Notes: a model not told the origin generated them from the sequence alone. A stretch of DNA of 64,000 bases from Paenalicyclobacillus mengziensis (GCF_017298635.1 NZ_CP071182.1:1798001-1862000), one strand, 5' to 3'. Positions 53,246 through 62,583 are shown, counted from the first letter of the stretch. Numbers and translations: made by a program.

Positions 53246-53752
53246 GTGCAACTGAATGCGCAGTGGATCAGCAGTATCATTGCGGTATGCATGGCTTTTA
53301 TCGTAATTGCCGTACGGCTCAAGGCTTCCCAGAAGCCAACGAATGCCAGGAAAATTCTCATACCGCCGCTTGGAATGAGCACTGGGTTCTTGATGTTCGT
53401 CGTTCCGCAGACCCATGTACCCTGGCTTTTCGCCGCGCTGGCATTCCTTGTTGGACTCTTGTTCGCCTATCCGTTGATTGCTACGTCGCGCATGTTTGTA
53501 GAGGGAGAAGACGTCTACCTGAAACGCTCACCTGCATTTATCCTGGTACTGCTTGGGTTGTTGGTGCTCAGGATGGTGTTACACACTTACGTTGAGCAAT
53601 ACGTCAGCATACCGCAAACCGGTGCGCTGTTCTTCATCTTGGCCTTTGGTATGTTACTACCGTGGCGTATCGCCATGTTCAGAGAGTACCGTAAGTTGTC
53701 TCGTAACATGGAGGTTGAGCCCGCAACTTCTTTGCGAGAATCAGAGGGTTGA
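53246..53752 (+). CDS. ccdC: CcdC family membrane protein
   Basis: A 168-residue membrane protein with about five hydrophobic segments. WISSIIAVCMAFIVIAVRLK, ASQKPTNARKILIPPLGMST and the MLLPWRIAMFREYR end match CcdC of bacilli, which is encoded near the cytochrome c biogenesis gene ccdA in Bacillus but has no clear function. The start is GTG 53246 after GAAGGGGATG. No other cytochrome c maturation gene lies nearby. It is divergent from folD, with 274 bp between their starts; that spacer holds nothing further I can name. Confidence 0.88.
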   Translation: MQLNAQWISSIIAVCMAFIVIAVRLKASQKPTNARKILIPPLGMSTGFLMFVVPQTHVPWLFAALAFLVGLLFAYPLIATSRMFVEGEDVYLKRSPAFILVLLGLLVLRMVLHTYVEQYVSIPQTGALFFILAFGMLLPWRIAMFREYRKLSRNMEVEPATSLRESEG

Positions 53753-53866
53753 CAACAAGGCCCCTTCTCCCCTATCTTTGAGATTATTAACTTTCTGGTT
53801 CTAGGTCGCACAACTGGCGGATAAGGGGATTACCCCAAGGGAGTGCGAATCCTGTTGAGTTTGCCG

Positions 53867-53912
53867 ACCGCCTGGGCGCCACCGTAAATTCGGCGTGCGT
53901 CCGGGCGGTTTT
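53867..53912 (+). terminator. long leader hairpin upstream of serA
   Basis: An imperfect GC-rich hairpin from ACCGCC (53867) to GGGCGGT (53903-53909), followed by TTTC. A smaller stem ACCGT-GATT-ACGGT lies at 53918-53931. It could be a terminator for ccdC or an attenuator in the serA leader. No T-box consensus is seen. Confidence 0.55.
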
Positions 53913-53977
53913 CGTGTACCGTGATTACGGTGAACAAGCAACGGATTCCCTTCTGCGGATAAAGGAGGCAGATAGTT

Positions 53978-55564
53978 TTGAAGGTTCTGGTCGCGGATGA
54001 CATCTCCATGTTAGGGCTGCAGAAATTGGATGTTTTAGCGAATACGGAAGTGGTTATCAGAGTCGGTATGACAGAAAGTGAACTTCTCGAAGAAGTCAAG
54101 GACGCGGACGCGCTCCTCGTTCGTTCACAGACCCAAGTCACAGCGGCAGTTCTTGATGCGGCACGAAGGCTTCGTGTTGTCGGGCGTGCGGGTGTCGGTG
54201 TGGATAACATCGACGTCGCACATGCTACGAAAAAGGGCGTCATTGTGGTGAATGCCCCTGATGGAAATACGATTGCTGCGGCGGAACACACCTTTGCGCT
54301 ACTGATGTCCGTGGCCCGTTATATTCCGCTCGCGCATCGGTCTGTCATGGCCGGTGAGTGGAAACGAAAAAATTTCATCGGTGTGGAACTCCTTGGCAAG
54401 ACGCTTGGTATCATCGGCATGGGGCGTATCGGAACAGAGGTCGCACTGCGCGCACGCGCATTTAAGATGAAGATCCTGGGCTACGATCCGTTCTTGACGG
54501 AAGAGCGTGCTGCTGAACTTGGTATTGTCAAAACCGACCTCGAAACGTCCATTCGCCAGGCAGATTTCTTGACCGTACACACGCCACTTACAAAGGATAC
54601 CAGACATCTAATTAACTCCGAAGCGTTTGCCTCAATGAAAAAGGGCGTACGCATTGTCAATTGCGCCCGCGGCGGTATCATTGACGAGGTGGCCCTGTGT
54701 GCGGCCCTCGAAGAGGGCAAAGTGGCTGCTGCAGCACTCGACGTATTTGAGAACGAGCCATTGCCAGCTGACTCACCGCTGAAAGAGGCGCCAAACCTTA
54801 TTCTTACTCCGCATCTTGGTGCTTCCACTGTCGAGGCTCAGGAGCAAGTAGCGATATCTGTCGCAGAAGAGGTCGCTCACATCCTTGCAGACGAACCGTT
54901 CAAGAATGCGGTCAACTTACCCGCATTGAGTGCCGAGCAATTGACTGTTCTGTCGCCAGTCCTTGAGCTCGGGGAGCAACTCGGTGCCTTCATGGGCCAG
55001 CTGTTTAGCGGGGACCTTGCCGATGTACAGATTACGGTTGGCGGCGAATGGACGAAACAAGATACCGGCTTCCTTTCGAGAACCGTATTAAAGGGTCTGT
55101 TGGCGCAGGGCTATGCAGACGAAGTCAACTATGTGAATGCGCCAACCATTGCTGCGGGGATTGGCCTTAGTGTGAGTGATGTCAAGCAGGCGAGAAGTAA
55201 GGTCTACACGAGTTTCCTGTCAGTAAGTGCGTCCGTATCTGGGGTTCGTCATACAGTTGTAGGCACGTTGTATAACGGAAGTCGTCCTCGCATTGTTGAA
55301 ATCGATAACTACCGAATTGACGCAGAACCATATGGCAGCATCATTTTTACGTACCACATGGACCAGCCAGGAATGATTGGCAAGATAGGTTCATTGATTG
55401 GTGAGGCCGGCGTGAACATCGCCTCGATGCAGGTGGGACGGACGGAAAGCGGCGGTGAAGCGATTATGCTCCTGTGTGTGGACAGAATGGTCCCGGAAGA
55501 CGTCGTGACCAATATTGCTAAGGTAGCAGGAGTGCGTAAGGTTCGAATGCTGCAGTTGGCTTGA
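53978..55564 (+). CDS. serA: D-3-phosphoglycerate dehydrogenase
   Basis: A 528-residue first enzyme of serine synthesis. The NAD site is [17 protein letters not shown] (about 140-156). Catalytic residues lie in [16 protein letters not shown] and LTPHLGAST. After the catalytic domain comes an intervening domain (about 320-450) and a C-terminal ACT domain (about 455-528, [20 protein letters not shown]), which suggests feedback regulation by serine. The start is TTG 53978 after AAAGGAGG. serC follows 30 bp downstream, so the two form a serine operon. Confidence 0.96.
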   Translation: MKVLVADDISMLGLQKLDVLANTEVVIRVGMTESELLEEVKDADALLVRSQTQVTAAVLDAARRLRVVGRAGVGVDNIDVAHATKKGVIVVNAPDGNTIAAAEHTFALLMSVARYIPLAHRSVMAGEWKRKNFIGVELLGKTLGIIGMGRIGTEVALRARAFKMKILGYDPFLTEERAAELGIVKTDLETSIRQADFLTVHTPLTKDTRHLINSEAFASMKKGVRIVNCARGGIIDEVALCAALEEGKVAAAALDVFENEPLPADSPLKEAPNLILTPHLGASTVEAQEQVAISVAEEVAHILADEPFKNAVNLPALSAEQLTVLSPVLELGEQLGAFMGQLFSGDLADVQITVGGEWTKQDTGFLSRTVLKGLLAQGYADEVNYVNAPTIAAGIGLSVSDVKQARSKVYTSFLSVSASVSGVRHTVVGTLYNGSRPRIVEIDNYRIDAEPYGSIIFTYHMDQPGMIGKIGSLIGEAGVNIASMQVGRTESGGEAIMLLCVDRMVPEDVVTNIAKVAGVRKVRMLQLA

Positions 55565-55594
55565 AAACGGATGGAAGCAAAAGGGGTGGAGAAG

Positions 55595-56707
55595 ATGAAC
55601 ATGAGGCGAAACATCGAACAGACGAAGCGGGCGGACAACTTCGGCGCGGGCCCGACTGGGTTGCCGCTACCTGTGCTGCAACGGGTTTTGGATGAAGGGT
55701 TGTCTTATGGAGACAGTGGCATGTCTGTCATGGAAATGAGTCATCGAAGCCGCTGGTATGACGAGATCCAGGCTTCGGCTGAGACCCGCCTGCGTCGTCT
55801 TCTAAACTTGCCTGAAGAATTTTCAGTCTTGTTCTTGCAAGGCGGGGCCAGTCTTCAGTTTGCGATGATTCCCATGAACTTCCTTGGTGCCGGACAGACG
55901 GCAGGATACGTGACAACCGGATCGTTTGCAAAAAAAGCTTATTCTGAGGCCAAAAAAGTGGGCTCCGTCCGTATTATTGCTTCATCCGAAGACAGTGGCT
56001 TTCGAACCTTGCCAGCGATTGAGGGAAGTCAGGTGCCTCAAGACTTGGCATATGTGCACTTTACATCCAACAACACCATTTACGGTACACAGTGGCAAAC
56101 CTGGCCAACGGACGTAGTACCGCCTGTGGTTGCAGACATGTCGAGTGACATCTTGTCTCGTCCCATTGATGCCAACCGTTTCCACTTGATTTACGCGGGT
56201 GCACAAAAAAACCTTGGTATCGCAGGCTTAACCGTAGTGCTGGTGAACCAGAGCTGGGTGCATGACAAATCAGTTGCGGGACTTCCATCCATGCTGAGCT
56301 ACCAAACCCATCTTGACAACGACTCGCGTTACAATACGCCACCAGCATTCGCGGTTTATGTGTTATCTGTGCTGCTAGAATGGATTGAGGAGCAGGGTGG
56401 GCTCCCTGCAATCACAGCTCGCAATGAGGAGAAGGCGCGCTTGCTTTATGGTGTGCTGGATAACAGTGACGGGTTCTATCAGGGAGTGGCAGAAGCAAAC
56501 GTCCGCTCGAAGATGAACGTTACGTTCCGCCTGCAGAATCAAGACCTCGAACCTGAGTTTCTGAGTGCGGCCAAAGCAGCAGGTTTCGTTGGGCTTGGCG
56601 GCCATCGGTCTGTCGGCGGATGCCGTGTGTCTCTGTACAACGCGGTCGACCTTGCCCAAGTCGAACGCCTTCTAACGTTCATGCAGACGTTTCGGTCAAA
56701 GCACTAA
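55595..56707 (+). CDS. serC: phosphoserine aminotransferase
   Basis: A 370-residue class V PLP aminotransferase that makes phosphoserine from 3-phosphohydroxypyruvate. NFGAGPTGLPLPVLQR, the EMSHRSRWYDEI block, LFLQGGASLQFAMIPMN and YAGAQKNLGIAG (PLP Lys205) are all diagnostic, as is the C-terminal GHRSVGGCRVSLYN. The ATG at 55595 has GGGGTGGAG upstream; the frame is open to 55571. The stop codon starts a short repeat. Neither serB nor a PLP partner follows; the next gene is a HAD hydrolase. Confidence 0.96.
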   Translation: MNMRRNIEQTKRADNFGAGPTGLPLPVLQRVLDEGLSYGDSGMSVMEMSHRSRWYDEIQASAETRLRRLLNLPEEFSVLFLQGGASLQFAMIPMNFLGAGQTAGYVTTGSFAKKAYSEAKKVGSVRIIASSEDSGFRTLPAIEGSQVPQDLAYVHFTSNNTIYGTQWQTWPTDVVPPVVADMSSDILSRPIDANRFHLIYAGAQKNLGIAGLTVVLVNQSWVHDKSVAGLPSMLSYQTHLDNDSRYNTPPAFAVYVLSVLLEWIEEQGGLPAITARNEEKARLLYGVLDNSDGFYQGVAEANVRSKMNVTFRLQNQDLEPEFLSAAKAAGFVGLGGHRSVGGCRVSLYNAVDLAQVERLLTFMQTFRSKH

Positions 56708-56733
56708 AGCACGAGCACGAAAGCACGCTCACG
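56706..56733. repeat. 14-bp tandem repeat at the serC stop codon
   Basis: AAAGCACGAGCACG and AAAGCACGCTCACG follow directly from the coding end (CAAAGCACTAA), which itself matches the unit. Confidence 0.85.
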
Positions 56734-56763
56734 AGGATGGCGTTCTCGTAAGGAGAGAAATGG

Positions 56764-57921
56764 ATGTACAACTTGATTTTATTTGACATTGACGGCGTAT
56801 TGCTGAGTGAGGAACGGTATTTTGACGCCTCGGCGCTCACCGTGTACGAACTGCTAACCAGTGCGTCTTATCTGGGGATGCCGATTCAAGACGGTCCGAT
56901 TGACGGGGAATTGCTGCAAGGCAGCACAACCCATACGTTAACAGACGATGCCATTGCCAAGGTCAGGGGCTTTGTATTCCATCACGATGCGGTGCTCGAT
57001 TTTATGAAGCGCCGCGGTGTCAACGCCAACTGGGACATGGTGTACCTCCAGTTTGCTTGCCAGTTGGTGCGAACCATGGCTGCCTGCGGGGCACGGGTAG
57101 ATGAAGCACTTGCCAACACAGATGCGCTGAAGGGTCACTTGACGAGAGAACATTTGAACGAGTTGGGCGATGCCATCCGAACTCACGGAGGGACGACCGT
57201 TGCCTGGGACGATTTCGCCATTGTCTATGAGTCTTGTCAGAACAAGACGGACTTGTTTCAGGCTGTTCGAGCAGATTTTGTCGAGCTGGCTGGGGTTCCA
57301 ACTGCTGTGGTTCAACAATTCACCGATGAACTTTGGAATGTTGGTAAAGAGGCATTTCAGGACTGGTACTTAGGTGAGTCATACCGAGAGACGACAACAG
57401 CCATCGGTAAGCCTGGTTTTCTCAACAACGAGGTCCCACTGGCTGACCCGGCCCAGCTTTCCGCCACACTGCAACAGTTTCAGGACAAGGGCATCGCACT
57501 TGGTGTCGCTACCGGCCGCCCCGAGACAGAGACCTATGTCCCGCTCCGTTTGTTAGGATGGCTGGACAGATTTGAGCAAAACCGCATCTCGACGGCGTCG
57601 GATGTCCTACGTGCCCAGCAATCAGATCCGCGAGCCCCGGCGCTAAGCAAGCCGCATCCGTTCTCGTACCTGCGCAGCTACCTAGGTTCTCCGCAAACGG
57701 ACACAGTGCTTGATTACCCGCTACCCCTTCATCCTGAGGCGGCTCGTAAACTTCTCATTGTCGGTGATTCTGTCGCAGACTGGATGGCCGCAAAAGCCAT
57801 TGGTTGCGATTTCGCGGCCGTGTTGACGGGCCTCTCGGGTCCATCCGCGCGGGCACAGTTTGAATCGCTGGGTTGCACGTACATCTGGGACAATGTGATG
57901 GATGTAGCGACGCTGCTTTGA
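56764..57921 (+). CDS. HAD family hydrolase, large form
   Basis: A 385-residue HAD-superfamily protein. Motif I is LILFDIDGVLL with Asp8 and Asp10; motif II (VATGRPE) and motif IV (LLIVGDSVADWMAA) are clear. A large helical cap of about 180 residues lies between motif I and motif II. It follows serC by 56 bp in the same direction. Because the serine pathway needs a phosphoserine phosphatase, this is a possible candidate, but the sequence does not look like SerB, so that is speculation. GGAG lies about 8 bases before the ATG. Confidence 0.85.
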   Translation: MYNLILFDIDGVLLSEERYFDASALTVYELLTSASYLGMPIQDGPIDGELLQGSTTHTLTDDAIAKVRGFVFHHDAVLDFMKRRGVNANWDMVYLQFACQLVRTMAACGARVDEALANTDALKGHLTREHLNELGDAIRTHGGTTVAWDDFAIVYESCQNKTDLFQAVRADFVELAGVPTAVVQQFTDELWNVGKEAFQDWYLGESYRETTTAIGKPGFLNNEVPLADPAQLSATLQQFQDKGIALGVATGRPETETYVPLRLLGWLDRFEQNRISTASDVLRAQQSDPRAPALSKPHPFSYLRSYLGSPQTDTVLDYPLPLHPEAARKLLIVGDSVADWMAAKAIGCDFAAVLTGLSGPSARAQFESLGCTYIWDNVMDVATLL

Positions 57922-57940
57922 AAAATATAGCCTTGTTCGC

Positions 57941-57970
57941 GACGACCAGTTGTCCGATGACCAGTTGTCG
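57941..57970. repeat. 15-bp direct repeat
   Basis: GACGACCAGTTGTCC and GATGACCAGTTGTCG lie head to tail between the HAD gene and the terminator at 57989. Confidence 0.9.
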
Positions 57971-57988
57971 CACGTCGGTAAGACTTCG

Positions 57989-58019
57989 GGCCTGACACGT
58001 TTGTGTCCGGCCTTTTGTT
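57989..58019 (+). terminator. rho-independent terminator of the serA-serC-HAD operon
   Basis: Stem GGCCTGACAC / GTGTCCGGCC with one mismatch, loop GTTT, then TTTTGTT. Confidence 0.88.
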
Positions 58020-58068
58020 ACGGTAGTCTAAAGGTGTGAACAGATTGATGCAAAGGGGACGTCTAGTT

Positions 58069-58815
58069 ATGAGTGAAGCAGTCGAGACACTGGATGGCTG
58101 GTATGCATTTCACGATTTTCGAGTGATAGATTGGTCGCTCTGGAAATCAGCAGATAAGGCGATTCGGGAACAAGCCCTTGCTGAGTTAGCGGCTTTCGCA
58201 GAAGAGTGTACCCGTGATATGAAAAACCGCAAAGGGTCGTTCGGACAGTACGCCATTACCGGCACCAAGGCGGACTTCCTGTGGGTTCATATGCGTCCGA
58301 CAGTGGACGAGCTGACAGAGCTGAAAATGCGTTTTCAAAAGACGAAGTTTGCAGATTTTACGCGTCCTGTGTACTCCTATACGTCATGCGTCGAGCTGTC
58401 GTCTTACCTGGCAAAGCCAGGTGTAGACGTCGATACGGATCCCTATTTACAAGGCCGGCTAAAACCGGTTTTACCGGATACTCGGTACGTCTGTTTCTAC
58501 CCGATGAACAAACGCCGAGAGGGGAATGACAACTGGTACATGTTGTCACGGCAGGAACGGGGAGAAATGATGAAAAACCATGGGTTGATTGGCCGCAAGT
58601 ACGCGGGGCAAGTGACACAGATTATCACCGGATCGCAGGGGCTCGATGATTGGGAGTGGGGCGTCACGCTATACTCGAACGATGTACTGCAGTTTAAGAA
58701 ACTCGTCTATGAGATGAGGTTTGATGAGACAAGCGCTCGGTTTGCTGACTTTGGTCCGTTCTATATTGGCTCGAATGCCTCAAACGCGCAAATGCAGCGA
58801 TTGCTGTCCGTCTGA
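58069..58815 (+). CDS. chdC: coproheme decarboxylase (HemQ)
   Basis: A 248-residue chlorite dismutase-like enzyme that makes heme b from coproheme in the coproporphyrin-dependent pathway of Gram-positive bacteria. Catalytic Tyr144 is in VCFYPMNKRRE and the proximal heme ligand His171 in MMKNHGLIGRKYAG; DDWEWGVTL and QFKKLVYEMRFDE are diagnostic. The ATG at 58069 follows AAAGGGGA by 10 bases. It stands alone here, with no other hem gene in the window. Confidence 0.96.
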   Translation: MSEAVETLDGWYAFHDFRVIDWSLWKSADKAIREQALAELAAFAEECTRDMKNRKGSFGQYAITGTKADFLWVHMRPTVDELTELKMRFQKTKFADFTRPVYSYTSCVELSSYLAKPGVDVDTDPYLQGRLKPVLPDTRYVCFYPMNKRREGNDNWYMLSRQERGEMMKNHGLIGRKYAGQVTQIITGSQGLDDWEWGVTLYSNDVLQFKKLVYEMRFDETSARFADFGPFYIGSNASNAQMQRLLSV

Positions 58816-59012
58816 GGAAAAGCAATCTAAGAGGCAAACGGCCTCAGTCTAAAGTCGGAGCCCTTTCGAGGACTTGGGGCGGTGTTCAAGCCTTGGATTC
58901 GCCGTAAAATTGGGATAGAAGCAACGGGCATGATTCCATCTCGGGCAATCCAAATGTGAAGGATACGCCTTTGAGCCCAGGCTTGACGCGGCAAGCAAGG
59001 AGTGTTCGACTG

Positions 59013-59717
59013 ATGAGACTACGGTATATCATCGGGCTAATTCTAATACTGCTTGGCGGGACCGTGCTGACAAACGCGCTCGGGCTCGCAACCCTAAGTC
59101 CATGGCACCTCTTTATCGAGTATTTTTGGCCCATTGTGTTTATACTCGTTGGGCTCGCATTTCTCGTCAGTACTCGTGTATGGAGCTTCAGCCGGGTACT
59201 GATGGGCTTGGTACTACTCGCCATTGGAGTCCTGATGATGGCCAACCACGCTGGATGGATTCACATTCCAACAACAAAGGTGTGGGCGTTGTTCTGGCCA
59301 GTGGTCTTGATTTTCATTGGGCTGCAATTATTGTTCAGTGCGCGCAGGGATGGCAGGTCATGGGCCATCTTAAGCGGAATTTCACGGCAGCATCCTGGCT
59401 GGAAACTGCGCAGCAATGATTATTGGACCATCATGGGCGGGGTGAACCTTGACCTTCGCAAGGCCGAAATTCTCGAGGACAACACGACACTCCAAGTCAC
59501 TACCGTACTTGGGGGAGCAGAAATTGTGGTTCCGGAGACGATTCGGGTCATCTGCGATGGAACTTGTGTGCTCGGCGGTATACACCTGTTTGGCCACGAT
59601 TATGGTGGGGTCTACACGAGCCACGATGAGGAGCACGGTCCGGTCGGCGCAGGAATTCCCGTGGTGCACATTCACTGTACAAGCATCCTCGGTGGTGTGA
59701 AGGTGTTCGCGAAGTAA
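59013..59717 (+). CDS. LiaF-like membrane protein
   Basis: A 234-residue protein with about four N-terminal membrane helices (to about residue 110), including repeated FWPIVFILVGLAFLV and FWPVVLIFIGLQLL segments. A soluble C-terminal beta-rich domain follows (VNLDLRKAEILEDNTTLQVT, then VLGGAEIVVPETIRV). This is the domain order of LiaF/YvqF, which represses the LiaRS cell-envelope stress system. No liaRS genes are adjacent. The ATG at 59013 follows AAGGAG by about 10 bases; the frame is open to 58956. A terminator begins at the stop codon. Confidence 0.85.
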   Translation: MRLRYIIGLILILLGGTVLTNALGLATLSPWHLFIEYFWPIVFILVGLAFLVSTRVWSFSRVLMGLVLLAIGVLMMANHAGWIHIPTTKVWALFWPVVLIFIGLQLLFSARRDGRSWAILSGISRQHPGWKLRSNDYWTIMGGVNLDLRKAEILEDNTTLQVTTVLGGAEIVVPETIRVICDGTCVLGGIHLFGHDYGGVYTSHDEEHGPVGAGIPVVHIHCTSILGGVKVFAK

Positions 59718-59744
59718 TTCTCGTACGTCTACGAGAATGCTTTT
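59717..59744 (+). terminator. rho-independent terminator after the LiaF-like gene
   Basis: Perfect 9-bp stem ATTCTCGTA / TACGAGAAT, loop CGTC, then GCTTTT. Its first base is the last base of the stop codon. Confidence 0.88.
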
Positions 59745-59780
59745 GGTTGCAAACTGGCCGTTTCGCTCATTGTTCAGCCA

Positions 59781-60479
59781 TCAGGTTGGCTCTTCGGTGA
59801 TGCGGGACGGCCTGTCAAATAGTACGAATCCGTGCTTTTTTAACATCAGAGCTACCCGCCGAACAGGGAGCCCGACAACGGTATAGTAGTCCCCCTCCAC
59901 TCGCTCGACGAGTACAGCCCCAGTCCCCTGGATACCGTAGGATCCAGCTTTGTCCATCGGATGACCCGAATCCACATAATCTTCTATCTCTGTTCGGTCT
60001 AATTGACCCATGGTGACAAGAGTCCGTTCGGTTCCTGATTCCATGGCTCCGGAAGGCAATTGGTAGAGGCACACGCCTGTGAACACTTCATGCGTTTTTC
60101 CTTGAAGTTTGGAGAGCATCTCGATGGCATGTCCTCTGTCGCAGGGCTTACCAAGAATGGTTCCGTCGAGGACAACAATGGTATCTGCAGCGAGCACGAG
60201 GGTTTTTTGTTTATGGCGACCTGAAAATAGAGAGGGAGCAGTTGTTCCCTTGAGATGGTCAAGTTGTCTAGCTTGAAGACGATTCGCTACGGTCTTGGCT
60301 TTTCTCTCCGCCAGTTGACGAACTACCTCTGACGGGTGCAAACTTGGCTCAAAAGATTCATCGACGGAACTGACTTCGATGTCAAACTCAACACCAAGCG
60401 TATGTAGCAGTTCTCTGCGTCGCGGTGAAGACGACGCAAGAACCAGACGAGGCTGTTTGTCATCACCGATGCTTTGCAT
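59781..60479 (-). CDS. maf: Maf family nucleoside triphosphate pyrophosphatase
   Basis: A 232-residue house-cleaning pyrophosphatase that hydrolyses noncanonical or excess NTPs. LVLASSSPRRRELL (about 12-25) is the Maf substrate loop; LVLAADTIVVLDG carries the catalytic Asp; MDKAGSYGIQGTGAVLVERV and DYYTVVGLPV end the fold. A basic insert of about 17 residues (LKGTTAPSLFSGRHKQ) makes it longer than most. The ATG at 60479 follows GGGTGGGAT; earlier ATGs in frame to 60536 have no site. It is convergent with the LiaF-like gene. Confidence 0.94.
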   Translation of the reverse strand: MQSIGDDKQPRLVLASSSPRRRELLHTLGVEFDIEVSSVDESFEPSLHPSEVVRQLAERKAKTVANRLQARQLDHLKGTTAPSLFSGRHKQKTLVLAADTIVVLDGTILGKPCDRGHAIEMLSKLQGKTHEVFTGVCLYQLPSGAMESGTERTLVTMGQLDRTEIEDYVDSGHPMDKAGSYGIQGTGAVLVERVEGDYYTVVGLPVRRVALMLKKHGFVLFDRPSRITEEPT

Positions 60480-60623
60480 ATCATCCCACCCTGAACAGTC
60501 ATACATTGCAGGCATAAGTATATTCGGATCATACATTTGAAAAGTCAGCTTTGCAAAACGAGAGAGCTTTGCGGGCGGATGAGTCCCGTTATTTTCATGC
60601 CCGTTGAAAAGGGGGAATCATGT

Positions 60624-60794
60624 ATGCGGTTTCATGTGGGTGATGTCGTGAATCATCCGACGGACAAAAGGTCAGGAGTGGTCCTCGATATTCGGCGTAA
60701 TCCCGCGTGTTTGATGCGCCATCTCGTGATTTTGTGGGACGATGGGTCAGAAGAAGAACTGGAGGAAATTGAATTCGGGCCGCTTGAAGACTGA
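60624..60794 (+). CDS. small hypothetical protein, 56 residues
   Basis: A short acidic protein. MRFHVGDVVNHPTDKRSGVV suggests a small SH3-like or Tudor-like barrel, as at the start of CarD-type folds, and the C terminus (EEELEEIEFGPLED) is highly acidic. The ATG at 60624 follows AAAGGGGGA by about 8 bases. It lies between the divergent maf gene and the convergent tlp gene. I do not recognise the family; ribosome-binding site and composition support a real gene. Confidence 0.65.
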   Translation: MRFHVGDVVNHPTDKRSGVVLDIRRNPACLMRHLVILWDDGSEEELEEIEFGPLED

Positions 60795-60842
60795 ACGACG
60801 ACGTCCGGAGATACGTCCCATATGACCTTGTTCAACGCCGGG

Positions 60843-60883
60843 TATTGAGCCCTCAGACCGCCATTCGGCTCTGGGGCTCAATA
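60843..60883. terminator. bidirectional hairpin between convergent genes
   Basis: A long stem TATTGAGCCC / GGGCTCAATA, extended by CAGA / TCTG and CCG / CGG, with a 5-base loop. It lies between the 56-residue gene and tlp. No strong T-tract is present on either strand. Confidence 0.7.
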
Positions 60884-60934
60884 CACCTGACTAGCACGTA
60901 CCGTGTGTGTCCGTTGCTGTTCGTGCCGTTGCGG

Positions 60935-61165
60935 TTAGTCCTTTTGATGCGAAGCCGAAGCCTCGTCCTTAATCTCCTCGCGCATGCCTGATATGGCGTC
61001 GCGTCGACGCTCATTCTTGGCCACAATGTCAGCCTTATCACTTGAGTTCATCTCGTCGGCGTGCGCCTTTACGAAATCTTCCGCTTCGCGCAAGTTCTCC
61101 ATTGTGTTGTCGATAGCGCGTGCAATGCGCTGTACGTTATCACTGCGGTCATCCGGCTTAGCCAT
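60935..61165 (-). CDS. tlp: small acid-soluble spore protein Tlp
   Basis: A 76-residue protein of the Tlp family, expressed in the forespore. PDDRSDNVQRIARAIDNTME, NLREAEDF and KNERRRDAISGMREEIKDE match the family along its length. It is hydrophilic and lacks Cys. GGGGAG lies 9 bases before the ATG. Its presence shows that the organism makes endospores. Expression is expected from a forespore sigma factor; I could not point to a clear sigma-G promoter. Confidence 0.93.
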   Translation of the reverse strand: MAKPDDRSDNVQRIARAIDNTMENLREAEDFVKAHADEMNSSDKADIVAKNERRRDAISGMREEIKDEASASHQKD

Positions 61166-61395
61166 GGTATCACTCCCCGTGTGGAGTTCTGAGGTACAGC
61201 CGTATTCTGGGACGGAACCTTGCGTTTTATGCAGACTGACAAAAGAGAACGGGTTAGAGGCAGCCGTCCTTCATACAAAAATGAGCCAAGGTCAGCGGAT
61301 TTGTCGTATTTTCAGGTTAATTGTCGAGTTTAGACTTCCCCTTTTGGACAAACCAATGTATATTATTGGCCGAATAGAATGAAAGGGGCGTCCAC

Positions 61396-62583
61396 GTGGG
61401 GAGTCTTAGGAAAGTACCATTATCGGTTCAGCACATGTTTGCCATGTTTGGTTCAACAGTCCTCGTACCATACCTAACTGGACTGAGCGTGTCAGCGACA
61501 TTATTCGCAAGTGGGGTTGGGACCCTCATCTTTCATCTCATCACAAGAGGAAAGGTACCCGCCTATTTAGGGTCGTCATTCGCTTTTATCGCACCACTTA
61601 CACTATATGTTGCAAAGTATCACTCCCCTTCACAGGCTGTGGCAGGATTGATAAGTGTGTCCATTGTCTACGCGATTGTGTCCATACTGGTGACAACTTT
61701 CGGGTTTTCACGGATAAGAAAGGTCATCCCACCGGTCGTAGTAGGACCTGTCGTGTCAGTGATTGGACTGTCCCTTGCTGGCACTGCGGTCAGCAGCATG
61801 GCAGCGACACATTGGGATGTTGCCATTGTGAGTCTCGCGGTCGCGATTCTTGCTTCGTTGGTTGGGCCAAAACAGGTCCGCATGATTCCTTTGCTCATTG
61901 GCATCATCGTGGGCTACGTCTATGCGGCACTAAGAGGAGATGTTAACTTCTCAGGTCTCGCCAAAGCTCCTGTCTTGTCCGTGCCGCATTTTGTCTGGCC
62001 GCACTTTACGGCGGGCGTGGTGCTTGCGATGGCCCCGATTGCACTTGTCACGATTATCGAAGACTTGGGGCACATGTTTGTGCTCAATGCCATCATTGAA
62101 CGGGATGTCACGGTCGATCCCGGTTTTCCTCGCGTCCTCATCGGCAACGGCGTGGCCACATTTGTGGCATCTCTGCTAGGCGGCCCTGCTCAAACCACGT
62201 ATGCTGAAAACCTCGGTGTGCTTGCCATCACAAGACAGTTCTCGAGTCGTATCATCGAGGGAGCGGCTGTTCTCGCCATTATTTTAGGTTTGTTCGGGAA
62301 AGTCGGTGCCTTGATTCATACCATTCCTCCAGCGGTCATGGGCGGCATCAGCATCCTCTTGTTTGGAATGATTGCGGCGATGGGCATCCGCCACGTCATT
62401 GAAGAACGCGTCGATTTGTCAAACATGAAAAACCTCATCGTGGTATCGGTGATTTTCATCATTGGTATTGGTCTGCCAAACAACGGCATTGCACTTGCTA
62501 CCCTGGCAGGTCTTCTGGTCTACTGGATTGTTCCTGGCGGACAGGCAAAAGCAGAGCGTCCTGAGACACGCGAAACTGCCTGA
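61396..62583 (+). CDS. uracil-type nucleobase permease (NCS2 family)
   Basis: A 395-residue membrane transporter with about 12-14 hydrophobic segments. QHMFAMFGSTVLVPYLTGLS near the N terminus, YLGSSFAFIAPL, the ALVTIIEDLGHM segment with the substrate-binding Glu, and GGPAQTTYAENLGVLAIT are NCS2 landmarks; these residues fit UraA/PyrP uracil carriers. The start is GTG 61396 after AAAGGGG. No PyrR-type leader or purine riboswitch was recognised upstream. It is monocistronic. Uracil is the likely substrate, xanthine less so. Confidence 0.9.
   Translation: MGSLRKVPLSVQHMFAMFGSTVLVPYLTGLSVSATLFASGVGTLIFHLITRGKVPAYLGSSFAFIAPLTLYVAKYHSPSQAVAGLISVSIVYAIVSILVTTFGFSRIRKVIPPVVVGPVVSVIGLSLAGTAVSSMAATHWDVAIVSLAVAILASLVGPKQVRMIPLLIGIIVGYVYAALRGDVNFSGLAKAPVLSVPHFVWPHFTAGVVLAMAPIALVTIIEDLGHMFVLNAIIERDVTVDPGFPRVLIGNGVATFVASLLGGPAQTTYAENLGVLAITRQFSSRIIEGAAVLAIILGLFGKVGALIHTIPPAVMGGISILLFGMIAAMGIRHVIEERVDLSNMKNLIVVSVIFIIGIGLPNNGIALATLAGLLVYWIVPGGQAKAERPETRETA

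Noticed and set aside
52972..53382. 137-residue N-terminal extension of FolD
   Set aside because: FolD homology begins exactly at the TTG with its own ribosome-binding site; the upstream frame overlaps the divergent ccdC gene.
53760..53977. T-box leader before serA
   Set aside because: The hairpins lack the conserved T-box bulge sequence and a specifier loop could not be identified.
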